NCBI RefSeq assembly: GCF_002099425.1
Contig: NW_018344159.1
Span: 806,001-870,000, forward strand
From: Phascolarctos cinereus
Lineage: Eukaryota > Chordata > Mammalia > Diprotodontia > Phascolarctidae
Direction of reading: 5' to 3'
Length of the DNA: 64,000 nucleotides
Within the stretch, counting starts at the first letter, position 1. Each line of letters opens with the position of its first letter. Of this stretch, positions 22,915 through 32,706 are shown piece after piece. The notes beneath the pieces were generated by a model. The model ran no database searches and was not told the origin of the DNA. It saw only the letters and a list, made by a program, of their open reading frames with translations. The position numbers and the translations under genes are program-made.

Positions 22915-23288
22915 GCTAGCATTTAAAAGTTTGCAGTGTGCTTTAAAAATATTATTCTCGGAGCAGCTACATGGCACAGTGGATAGAGCACCAGCCCTGG
23001 ATTCAGAAGGACCTGAGTTCAAATCTGGCCTCAGACACATAACACTTACTAGCTGTGTGACCCCGGGGCAAGTCACTTAACCCCATTTCCTAGCCAAAAA
23101 AAAAAATATATTATTCTCATTGATCTTCACAACAACTCTGGGAGATAGGTACTATGATTATCTCTATTTTGCAGACAAAGAAAATGTGACCCATGGTCAC
23201 AAAACTAGCAAGTACCTGGGGGAGGATTTGAACTCACATCTTCCAGTCTTCAAAGTCAATGCTCTATCCACTGAACCACCTAGCCGCC
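22915..23288 (-). repeat. CORE-SINE, minus strand, interrupted by a younger SINE
   Basis: Reading the minus strand, the tRNA-like part lies at the right (cactgaaccacctagccgcc at about 23268-23287) and the tail at the left (gctagcatttaaaagtttgc). The + strand core is ttgcagacaaagaaaatg. Positions 22960-23108 belong to a later SINE. Confidence 0.75.
22960..23108 (+). repeat. tRNA-derived marsupial SINE nested in a CORE-SINE
   Basis: Head ggagcagctacatggcacag, B-box gagttcaaatctgg, A-rich tail. The duplication tattattctc lies at 22950-22959 and 23109-23118. Confidence 0.92.
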
Positions 23289-23289
23289 T

Positions 23290-23466
23290 CTAGAATCAGA
23301 AGATTTAGGTCCAAATCCTGCCTCTGACGCTTCCCACCTGTGTGGTATCGGGCAAGTCATTTAACTTCCATAGGCCTCAGTTCACTCAACTGTAAAATGA
23401 GGGCGTTGTGCTAGTAGGCCTCTGAGGTACCATCCAGTTCTGAATGTAGGATCCTAGCATCCTAGA
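23290..23466 (+). repeat. CORE-SINE (MIR/Ther-type)
   Basis: Contains gtccaaatcctgcctctgac, atcgggcaagtcatttaact, aactgtaaaatgagggcg and the tail ggcctctgaggtaccatcca. Confidence 0.8.
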
Positions 23467-23955
23467 AATTAATCATCTGGATGACTAAAAGAAACGAACA
23501 GTAAAAATTAAATAAAATTTGAAATCTGATGCCATTATTGAAAGTTAAACAACGGATGTTGGGGAGAGAGGACAATTTCAAAAGTACATTCATCCAGGGA
23601 AGGTAAATCAAACAACAGTGACAACAAAAAGATTCTATCTCATTTGTAAAGAGAGAAATCCCACAATCTGCCCTTGGTGTGGCTATGTGGCTGTTGGGAG
23701 GTGGTGATTAAGATTTTATCATTACAAAGTAAGGTAACTATTACCAGTTTTTGGTATTGGCAGTAGAGTACATGCATTAGTACATGGAGTAAGACTATGC
23801 TACATAGTTTCAGGTCTACAAATGCTTTTTCTCTTCAATCCTGTCTCTTTTAACTATTTCCATTGATATTCCAGATCTTTTATTCCTCCAAATAAATGTT
23901 ATTACTATATCAAATTCTGTAAAGGTTTGATTTGATAATTTGATTGGTATAGCCT
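23467..23955. other. Unassigned intergenic sequence
   Basis: No gene or named repeat recognised. It borders the left inverted arm. Confidence 0.4.
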
Positions 23956-24640
23956 AAACAGGGCATGGCTTAGCTTGATGCATGTCCAGATCACCCAAGA
24001 TGGAGGCCCTCTGCTTCTGAGAGAATCCATGTTGTGATCCTCTACCACGTGGGAAGGAGTAGCCTCTTTCTGTTGGCTGAGTAGCTGTAACAGGCCACAT
24101 CTTTAAAACTTCAAGACTGGGACAACCACATTTTCACTTTCCTGAAGTAACCAAAGAGGATAGGGTCATTTTCCCCCACAGCATGGGTGCCCTGAGTTAA
24201 CTGGATGAGAAGAAGAACTATCTTTCTTTTCTCTCCACCTTCACTCTGTGGCCCCAAGAATCAGGGTTGGAGTGTTGTTTTGGTGTGTCCTGTTTCATTT
24301 GTCTTTTGCAGTTTTGTTTTGTTTTTGTTGTTGGTTTTTTTGGCAAGGCAATTGGGGTTAAGTGACTTACCCAGGGTTACACTGCTAGTAAGTGTCAAGT
24401 GTCTGGTCTGAAACAGCATTTGAACTCAGGTCCTCCTCACTACAAGGCCAGTGCTCTAGCCACTGTGCCACCTAACTACCCCCTGTCTTTTGCAGTTCTA
24501 GACACACATAGTGGAATCGCCACTGGACCCAGAAGCTTGTATCCCAGGCACCTTGGCTTCTCAGAACTTCCTTGATGGACTGGCTGGCTACACATCTAGT
24601 CTGTAATTTTGCCGCCAAGGCTGCTATGCCCCCGAGTTCT
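23956..24640 (-). repeat. Unclassified repeat, left arm of an inverted pair
   Basis: The reverse complement of this stretch aligns with 25690-26165. Shared landmarks are caagatggaggccctctgct here against the reverse of the right arm's 'atctccatcttaggtgatg', and gtggaatcgccactggacc here against 'ccagtggggattccac' on the right. A SINE at 24314-24483 interrupts it. Family unknown: it could be two copies of an LTR in opposite orientation or a foldback-type element. I see no coding capacity. Confidence 0.6.
24314..24483 (-). repeat. tRNA-derived marsupial SINE, minus strand
   Basis: T-rich start, caattggggttaagtgactt, ending at the reverse of the SINE head (gccacctaactacccc). The 14-base duplication tgtcttttgcagtt lies at 24300-24313 and 24484-24497. 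Confidence 0.92.
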
Positions 24641-25689
24641 TATTCCAAAAGGTATCTCAAATTCCCCCTATGGATCCTTGTCAATGCAAGGGTAAATCCC
24701 ACAGAATGGCGAACTCACCTATCAGGACAAGAAGATAAGCAGGGTCAGTTAGAGAAGTAGTTAGAGAGCTAAGTAAAAATTAGAGAAGAATGATAGCTAT
24801 TCGTGGATTTTAAGCACTACTACCCTAAGAAGTTGTAGGGCATTTTGCTCTTGCAAAAAGGCAAGCAATTCAGGTCTTTTTAAATGCAAAAATGAAAACC
24901 AAACATTTCTACTAGACAGTAGCAATCCAGTGAGTCCAGATTTCTCACATTAAACTTAAAATCAACATTTATACAAATTCAATAATAAAGCATCAGTATT
25001 TAAACACTTAAACAAGTAATAAATGAAAAGTTTACAAGATTAAATCAATGAAACTGCCTTGTGAAGGAACATAGATCAGAGGGAAAACTACAGAATTATA
25101 GCCTAGTTTTTTTTGTTTTGTTTTGTTCTGTTTTGTTTTTGCTTTTGGGGGAAGAGATTTACCAATTTCTCTAAGATCTCAAAGTCTAGAGCATCTTAAA
25201 TTAAAAATCCTGGGCGGAGAATTTTATCCAGAGGTCCTTGCATTTAAATGTAAAGAGTCCAGTTTTATCCTAGATGAGCCCCTACATGGAAGAGTGGCTA
25301 TCCTGGCCTCCATTGCCTGAATGTCAAGTATGTTACATTCACCCATCCCTTAGGTATCCCAGTACCTTTAATGGGGTTTGAGGGTGTCTATACTTTCTAC
25401 CATTGGTCCCAGAACCCATTGACTGTGTTCCCCCAATTTAGGGGGTCCTTGCATCTAAGTTCCATTTAACCACTTAACAGCCAGATTAGCTTTTATAAAG
25501 GAATACTTACTTAAAAGGTATCATAAGAATAAACATACAAACATCTCTCTCCAACACCTGGGGAGCACAATCCCCTACCCTCTGTACCACTTCAGTCTCT
25601 AGGGAAGGGAAGGGAAAAGAAAGGGAGTAGATTTACAGCTTAATTCAGAGCCCTGTAGCATAGTCCCAAGTTAAAGTCCAAAGGCCCTC
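24641..25689. other. Spacer between the inverted arms, unassigned
   Basis: About 1 kb without a recognised gene or repeat. It holds a TTTTG-rich run near 25110-25140 and a weakly repeated phrase (gtccttgcattt / gtccttgcatct at 25230 and 25447). If the arms are the ends of one element this is its interior, but no protein similarity is visible. Confidence 0.35.
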
Positions 25690-26165
25690 TTGGATTCAAG
25701 TACTGGGCACTGTGGGTTCTCCAAACTTCCTGCTAAGCTGGCTAGCTGCACTTCTGGTCAGGAATCTTGCCTCCAAGGTTGCCATGGCTCACAACCTGGT
25801 CCAGTGGGGATTCCACTGTCTGCAGCTAGTACTGAAAAGGACAAATGAAATAGAACAGACCAAAACAAAATCCCAAGCCCAATTTATGGGGCCAAAATAT
25901 AAAAAGCTGAAGAAGGGAAGGGTACCCATCCAGATGCTGTGGGTGAACATGACCTTATCCTCTCTGGACACTACAGGAAAAAGAGAAAGAACATATTCTA
26001 GTCTGGTCATTTTTAAAGATACAGCCTGTTCTGGCTGTGTGGCCAATGGAAAAGAGGTTACTCTCACCCAAGTGGTACAGAAATGCAGAGTATCTCCATC
26101 TTAGGTGATGTAGTTGATTAGGGAATGCAGAAAGCAAAGCCAAGCTTCAGTCACAACAGAATAAA
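25690..26165 (+). repeat. Unclassified repeat, right arm of the inverted pair
   Basis: Aligns with the reverse complement of 23956-24640. Ordered matches include a 'aaaaggacaaatgaaata' block, a 'ttatggggccaaaatata' block and a 'gatgctgtgggtgaacat' block. By eye the arms look roughly 65-75 percent alike, so this is an old pair. The open stretch at 25712-26104 is judged a chance frame. Confidence 0.6.
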
Positions 26166-26289
26166 AACTGTAACTTTTGGTAGTGTTGTCATTTTTATTG
26201 TGTTGGTGTGCCCCAGCTATAGGCATTGAATATTTTTCTAACTCTTTAAATTATTCTTTATTTCTTTAAATAAAAAGCATATGTAATTG

Positions 26290-26675
26290 AATCAAGATTG
26301 AACAGTTAAAAAGCCCAGAACGGACAATATAGTACCTTGTGCTGATAAAATAAAAGGTAATTTTAAAAGATTGCATGTAAGAAAAACCAAACAGCAATAA
26401 TAAGGAATGCTTATGGGCTGTATAAACCAATAAAAAGAAAACAATTTATAGAATGAATCAGAAAATAAACTGCAACAATTTGTTGTTATAAGAAACATAT
26501 ATAAAGCATAAGGATTCATCCAGATTCTAAACAAAGGAACGGAATAAAATCTATTACGCTTCAGCATGATATCAGATGTTTAGAACAGTATTCAATATAA
26601 ACCTATAGCAAACATAAATGCTATTGATATAGGTTGTGAAACAATGTTGTTATTAAGCAGATGTACAGCAAATCA
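26290..26675 (+). repeat. L1 ORF2 endonuclease fragment
   Basis: Reads like the L1 endonuclease start: gaatgaatcagaaaataaac, then ttgttataagaaacatatat and 'tctattacgcttcagc', matching CCLQETHLK...IYYAS. Strongly eroded. Confidence 0.6.
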
Positions 26676-26699
26676 TAGAGCCATCTATACTCTGACCAT

Positions 26700-26998
26700 C
26701 TCCCCCCTCCCCTCGCCCCGTCTCCCATCAAAACCTACAGTCATCCCCTGGGACCTGGCCTTTGATAGGTAAACTTTCATTTCCTGACCATTTCCAAAAT
26801 ATGCTGCTGCATATATACCATTCCACCTCCTTAAAACTCCCATTTATTTGCTGTATCCTCCCTTCTCCCCATTAGAAAGTTAGATCCTTGAGTGAAGACA
26901 TTATCTTATATGCTTGTATTTGTGTCGCATCTTTAACACCTAGAACACAATCACATATTCTGTATGCTTAATTAATGATTTTTTTCATTCATTCATTT
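26700..26998 (+). repeat. L2-type LINE 3' end
   Basis: Ends with attagaaagttagatccttg, a 'gtgtcgcatctttaacacc' block and a tail like 'cttaattaatgattttttt', the usual L2 3' layout. Confidence 0.55.
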
Positions 26999-26999
26999 G

Positions 27000-27160
27000 T
27001 AAAAAAACCAGTTCTTAAAGGGAACACTAATTTTAGGTGACTTTAATCTTCCTTAATCAGAGATTGATAAACTCAATAGCAAAAGAAAAGAATACGCTTG
27101 AAAAATGTTAGAAAAAGTTGGATTTACTAGACCTACACAATCTTCTGAATGGGAATCATA
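27000..27160 (+). repeat. L1 endonuclease fragment
   Basis: Translates in pieces as 'LGDFNLP' and 'INSIAKEK'-like text, the GDFN segment of the L1 endonuclease. Possibly the same old L1 as 26290-26675, split by the L2. Confidence 0.6.
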
Positions 27161-27365
27161 GAAAACATTGGCACAGTGAAAAGACTATTGGATTTGGCAT
27201 CAGAGGACACAGGTTCAATTCCCAGCTCCATTACTCACTATTCTGTGTGACCTTGGGCAAATGACTTAAGTTCTCTGGCTCTCAGTTATCCTCATCTGTA
27301 AAATGAGTGAGACAAACTAGTCAGCCTCTGAGGTCTCTTACAACTTTAAACTGATGATCTTATGA
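27160..27365 (+). repeat. CORE-SINE (MIR/Ther-type)
   Basis: Blocks: ggcacagtgaaaagactatt, gtgaccttgggcaaatgact, cctcatctgtaaaatgagtg and a tail with cctctgaggtctcttacaac. A shorter reverse-strand core relic follows at about 27437-27525. Confidence 0.8.
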
Positions 27366-27529
27366 CTTTTAAAGTTCCTATGGGATTTAAACAAAAATTA
27401 ATCACAAAGAACTCATAAAAGTTAGAAAGGCAGAAATAATAACTCATTCATATAGCACTTAAAAGTCTGCAAAGTTCTTTACATAAATGATTTTGTTTAA
27501 TCCTCGCAGCAACTCTGTGAAATGGATGA

Positions 27530-28117
27530 CCAGGGATCACTAACAGAAAGCATACATGTAGGGAAGATGTATGGCTAGGGAACATTTATGAAAAGGAACA
27601 GAAGCCAGGTACATGTGTAACCATGGCAATGCCTAGAGGACATAGGCATAAAGATAAAATTTTGTCTTTACAAAAAGTACTGCAGGAAGGGCAAATATGT
27701 AGCCAAGGAAACTTATAACTCAGACACTTCAGAGTCAACAATGTCTTGTGGTTATTTCCTCATGCCACTGGAGGCTGAGTTTCATGTTTCCACTTTTCTC
27801 TTGATATTGCATTTGTATATGTTGAGCATAGTGTCTACATCTTTGATATCTTATGGTAACTGAGCTGCTCTCTGCTACCATCTACTGGTCTTCAGCACCA
27901 TTTAATGCACTGTGCTGTCATCTACTAGACCACAGCAGCTATTAAGACTTCCTGGGAAAGGAAAGCTAAAATTCTAAAATTCTTTCTATATGGCCATATG
28001 TGACCACTGACAGACAGGCAGCCAATAAATGCCAGCAGAATGCCCCAGGCTAAGGCTGTTTTTCTTTGATTCTGACCCCCACCCCCATATCGACTATATC
28101 TTTTAAAGTTTAGAAAA
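27530..28117. other. Unassigned intergenic sequence
   Basis: No gene or named repeat recognised. A short imperfect direct repeat (accatctactggtct and 'tcatctactagacc') lies at about 27877-27935. Confidence 0.4.
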
Positions 28118-28440
28118 CTTTTTTTCTTTTTAAAAAATGTCTTTTATTGATATCTTTTTTATACGCCGTAATTTGTCTCAGTATCCCTCCCCCTCTCCAT
28201 TTCCCTCCCAGAAATCCATCCCATACAACCAATAGTATTTTAAAGACAAAAAAGAAATGAAATGAAAGAAAAATAAGAGGGGAAAAAATAGCATAATTGA
28301 TCACTACATTGAAAAAGCTTGAAAACATATGCTACTTGTGGACCTTTGCAAAGGAGTGTTCTGGGGGTGTTGTCTCATATCTATTCTTGAGTCATGATCT
28401 TGCTTCATAATTTTGCTACATTCACTTAAACTATACTAAA
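28118..28440 (-). repeat. L1 3'UTR fragment, minus strand
   Basis: Matches the text at 28446-28700, 46683-46900 and 62160-62370: a 'cttttattgatatctttttt' start, a ccctcccagaaatccatccc block and a tttgcaaaggag block. This recurring L1 3'UTR type stands directly beside a second copy. Confidence 0.65.
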
Positions 28441-29345
28441 AATTAAAATAAGTTTTTATTAATGTCTTTGGTTTTTCTGTATCACCATAATTTCCATATC
28501 TCTCCTCTTTCTCCTCCCAGAGAACCTTCCCATATAAAAGATAGTATTTTTAAAGACAAAAAGAGAAGGTGAAAATAAACAACACAAAATACATCATAAA
28601 AAATCTGAAAATATGTATATTTGAGTGCTTCCCATCTCTGCAAAGGGGAGAAAAGGTGGTGTCTTTTCACATCCCTTCTTTCCAGCTACACTTGTTCTTT
28701 ATAATTTTGCAACATTCACTTGATTTTTTTGTGGTTGTTCTTTCTATTTACATCATTGCTGTCATTGTGTATGTTGTTTTCTTGGCAATGCTAATTTTAC
28801 TGCATCAATTAATGTGGATCTTTCCATGTTTCTCAATATTCATTACATTTCTTGTTGCACAATAATATTGCATTACATTCATGTAACCCAATTTGTTTAG
28901 CTATTCTCTAATTCTGTGTTTCATCACAGAAATTGTTGTTATACATATTGATGTATATAGTGACTTTCTTATCAATAACCTTGGGAGTACAGACCTAGTA
29001 ATGGAATCTCTGGGTGAAAGAGTATAAACATTTTAGTCACTTCATTTGTATAATTCCAAATTGCTTCCCAAAACAGTTATGGTGATTCACAATTCCACCA
29101 ACAATGGTCTAGTGTGGTTTTCTTCCCACAACCCCTCCATCTTTTGTCAGCTTTGCCAATTTTCTGGCTGTGAGGTGAACTCTCAGGGTTGTTTTGCATT
29201 TCTCTTATTATCAATGATTTGGAGCATTCCTCTTTTGATAATTGTTTGTTCATATCATTTGATCCCTTCCCTGTTGGGGAACAGCTTTTGGTAAATGCTT
29301 TTGATATGTGCATATATAGGGTACGTCCACTGCTTTTCAATTAGC
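28441..29345 (-). repeat. L1 ORF2 C-terminus and 3'UTR, minus strand
   Basis: On the minus strand, codons between about 29077 and 29250 give SKEECSKSLIIREMQ and RWRGCGKKTTLDHCWWNCE, the highly conserved C-terminal cysteine motif region of L1 ORF2. The frame then breaks; the rest follows 3'UTR text. Confidence 0.85.
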
Positions 29346-29924
29346 AAGCAAATAAATCTAAGGACAGGAACAAAAGCTTCGGTGATATAGGCAGGGCCAT
29401 TGTCTTGTGTTCCTGTTCCATATTGCATTATTAGGCACACCTGCTAGCAACAAAATTACTGACATCTATATATACTGACATTCTGTTTCATGCCAATAGA
29501 CCAAATGTTTGATGAAGTTACAGTCACAGATGATAAGTGGTAGACCTTATCTATCTATCTACACACAGACACACAAATATATACAAAAGAAATACAAGGT
29601 AATTTGGTTAGGAGGCACTAGGAGCTAAAAGGTATCAAGAAAAGTACCCATATAGGAGCACATTTTTGCTCAAGCTATTTGGCACAGTAGAGTCATAAAA
29701 ATTCAAGATATGTTTCATGATCTGTTTTCTGGGTATCAGTGAAAATTGTACTTATGTATTCTTCTAGCACTTTTTCCTGTTATGTGATAGAAATTTTATT
29801 GCTTACTTTCTTGATGCAAATTATAGTTTGTATAAATAGTAGTTGTTTCTGCTTTGGTCAGAAACTCTGAGGGTTTTCCCCTCCCAGATTGATTTTTTTT
29901 GTGACTAGGTAAAAGAGTCCATTT
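29346..29924. other. Unassigned intergenic sequence
   Basis: No gene or named repeat recognised. Short tcta and caca runs lie at about 29550-29580. Confidence 0.4.
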
Positions 29925-30215
29925 TTTTTTTGCCTCATTTCTTACCTATCCTTAATCACTGAATGGGCATTGCCTCTGATAAACTGAGAAAGACCTTAAA
30001 AACGCCAAGGTCTTCCACTGTATCTGGGGCCATCTCCAGTTGTCCTGGGTACCCAGATGGTTCTGGATGGAAGAGTGAGGCTGTTGACTTTGCACAGCAC
30101 TGCCTCACTTAAATCCAATTCACTTGCAAATCAAGGCATCACCTTCCTGATATCATTGGTCCTTTCCGAGAATGAAGGACATAAAATAACAACAATGCTA
30201 CTGTCACTGCACCCA
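29925..30215 (+). repeat. Dispersed repeat related to the 5' region of the second RTE LINE
   Basis: Shares with 47.85-48.0 kb the string gaagagtgaggctgttgact / gagagagtgaggctgatgac and cactgcctcacttaaatcca, and with 45.5-45.7 kb (reversed) tgaatgggcattgcctctga. It ends in gagaatgaaggacataaaat. Three copies in one window indicate a mobile family, probably a non-autonomous RTE derivative. Confidence 0.6.
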
Positions 30216-31530
30216 TGTCAGCACAAAAGGGTTAAACTTTTTCTACCTAAAGATGAAAATAATACTAAGGAAGCTACTTCTGTTATATTTGCTACTCTGC
30301 TGAACCCCACAAAGAATACTAGGATATAATAAAAATAGCTATTTGGGGGTGAAGACAATTTTGATGAATTGACTTGCAGATTGGAAAACAATATGTAGGA
30401 ATGACTGCTACAAGAACATTTAGGATTAATTGGCACAGTGAGCTTTCCTTTGGTTCAAAGCAACTGGAATCAGAGAAGAAAAAGAAATATATTACGGACA
30501 GATAAAATCAAGTATACCCCATGTGAAAAACATTTAGGTATTTCCTGGGCAATTAAGTTAACCTATTCCAATGGACCTGTCAACATCTAGGCAACAGGTT
30601 TTAAAAAAACAAAACAAAACACATCTGAACTGGTTGCCATAGTATCTCAGTGACTTGTCAGTAGGAATTTCAGCAATTAATTAGCACAATTGTAACTTTA
30701 GAAATCCTGTCAGGTTAAGCTTATCATCTGATACTATATAGCAGCTATGTAGTTAAATCAAATTTCCTTATCACTTTGTTTTCACTGGTACCTACTGTCA
30801 CCCAATTCTCCAACTTTATCATGTTGTCTCTAGCTTTTCTCATTAGTACTTTAAAATCTTGTTCAGATTTTGGAGAGTAATATCTGTAACGTCTTTATAG
30901 AAAGTTTTAAGAGAACCAAGGGAAGATTATATAATACTGGTGGCTGCAAACAGTGAAATTCAGGCTGTGTTGACATTTAAACTAGAGAAGCTGGAATAAA
31001 GTAAAAATAGCTTACATTTGGATTCCCTAAGGAATTTTGGTATCTTGGAAGTTTACAAGAACATGTCTCAGTCTCATTTCAAACTAGCTATGGTAAAATT
31101 ATCTGAATTTCTGCAGAGGGGCCAAATGGAATTTTTTTCCTTCCAAACTGGCCAAATATTTTACAGATACAAATATTACTTTTTCTTTTAGAATTAAGTC
31201 TTCAGCAAAAGTTGGGAAACTTACTTCATCAACAGATAATGATCTTAGTAGGTTATTTATGACAGCACTATATTGATGTAAAATGAAGCAAGTAATAATA
31301 TAAATAGATATTGGACTGTTCCTGTTTTAATAAACTTGAAGATATGAAAAAATATCTAAAATCTTAAGACAGAAAACTACTTCTAGAGTGCTTACAGTTT
31401 TTTTATTTGAACAAAGTATATATGAACTGTTCAGTGAAAATGCAAACAATACTGAATTAGTTAATGATAAGGTAATAAGTGGAAAGATTTTTGTCTGTTC
31501 CAGTGAAGTAGCATTGAAAGGAGTGAATCA
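30216..31530. other. Repeat-poor intergenic stretch
   Basis: About 1.3 kb with no recognised repeat, the longest such run between the two genes. It includes an AT-rich homeobox-like cluster, caattaattagcacaattg at about 30675-30693. No coding potential is supported. It is a candidate for a conserved non-coding element. Confidence 0.4.
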
Positions 31531-31533
31531 GAA

Positions 31534-31712
31534 TTACGAATCACAGAACATAACTTGAAGATCATCAAGTACATACCACTACCCCTCCCATTTTATAGAT
31601 CAGGAAACTAAGACCCTGAGAAATGAAGCAATAATTACAGCTCATAAGTGGCAGATGTGGGATTTGAATCCATATCACTCACTGCCTTCTATCCTACTGT
31701 TGCTGTTATGCT
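31534..31712 (-). repeat. CORE-SINE (MIR-type), minus strand
   Basis: The + strand shows the reverse order: gatcatcaagtacataccac, ccattttatagatcaggaaa, agctcataagtggcagatgt and gatttgaatcca. Confidence 0.75.
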
Positions 31713-31839
31713 CTCCTATTCTCAGTATTTTACTTCAATATAAAATATTACTGACAAAACTTAACTTTCTTTCAAAGTGTGTTGTGAATTCTTTTGGGGT
31801 TTAAAAAGTGACGAATGCTTCATATAACTAGCTGTTCCT

Positions 31840-31961
31840 TTTGGCCTAGCTTTTCCGCACTTGGGAATATGTCCCAAGGAAATAATTTAAAAGCCTTTGT
31901 ATACATACATACATATACAACATGTATATGCATATATACATATACATATATGTATATATAT

Positions 31962-32010
<49 letters not shown>

Positions 32011-32195
32011 CAGACAGATACATTTTAAAATGTGACCAACACATTACTGGAAAAACTAGAAATAATCTGAATACTCAATGATTGGGGAATGGTCATTGTA
32101 TATTGATGGAATGGAATCCAATACAATTTTTCAAAAATGGGAACTATGAACAAACATGAAAAAGTCTATATGAAGTGAAGACCAATCAAGATAGA
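31840..32195 (+). repeat. L1 ORF2 C-terminal fragment, split by a microsatellite
   Basis: ccaaggaaataatttaaaag and later gaataatctgaatactc... gattggggaatggtcattgt follow the L1 ORF2 end. The middle is replaced by TATG and GATA runs. Confidence 0.5.
31963..32020 (+). repeat. (GATA)n microsatellite
   Basis: About a dozen GATA units ending in two GACA units, preceded by an alternating TATG/TATA run from 31898. Confidence 0.95.
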
Positions 32196-32284
32196 AGAAC
32201 AGAAAGAACAAGAAAGCCCAGGTCTCCCCACTGCTATACAACTCTGTCCCTTGGCATAGGAACCACAGTTTTGTCACTCTAATC

Positions 32285-32465
32285 CTGATCCCTAGAGGAG
32301 GGTGGATTTTGGACTTGGCCCCTAGGGTAAAGAAAAGGGCCTCTTCTATCCAGATCCCAGAGGAGGGGGGATCTTGAACTTTGCTCTCAAACTGAGGAAA
32401 GAGGCCTCAGCACAGTCACTTACATTCTAATCTCCAGAGGAGGAGGGATTGGAGACTCATTTGCC
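32285..32465 (+). repeat. Three diverged tandem units of ~65-80 bp
   Basis: The phrase atccctagaggagggtggat / atcccagaggaggggggatc / atctccagaggaggagggat recurs, with caaactgaggaaagaggcct-like text between. It precedes an L1 ORF1 and may be monomer-like repeats of an L1 5'UTR. Confidence 0.5.
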
Positions 32466-32474
32466 ACCAAGCTG

Positions 32475-32706
32475 TTACTCATTTTGTAGCTCATTGAATT
32501 CTCCCCCATACCCATAGCAGCATATCTTTCCCCATGGCTCCCCTTCTCACTGGCTTTTCACCTTTCTTTTATGTATTGTCTTCCTCCAATAGACTGTAAG
32601 CTCCTTGAGGGCAGGGACTATCTGTCTTTTTCATATTTGTATTCCCAACCCTTAGCACAGTGCCTGGCACATAGTTGGACTTGAATACATGTTTATTGAC
32701 TACTGA
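32475..32706 (+). repeat. L2-type LINE 3' end
   Basis: actgtaagctccttgagggc, agtgcctggcacatagttgg and a tttattgactactgac tail are diagnostic of the L2 terminus. Confidence 0.8.

Noticed and set aside
22810-23076. Tyr-rich minus-strand open frame
   Set aside because: Translation of the AAT repeat and SINE sequence.
25712-26104. 130-codon open frame
   Set aside because: It lies in the right inverted arm. The left arm does not keep it open, and it shows no domain.
31820-32044. Open frame of repeated YLSI units on the minus strand
   Set aside because: Translation of the GATA microsatellite.
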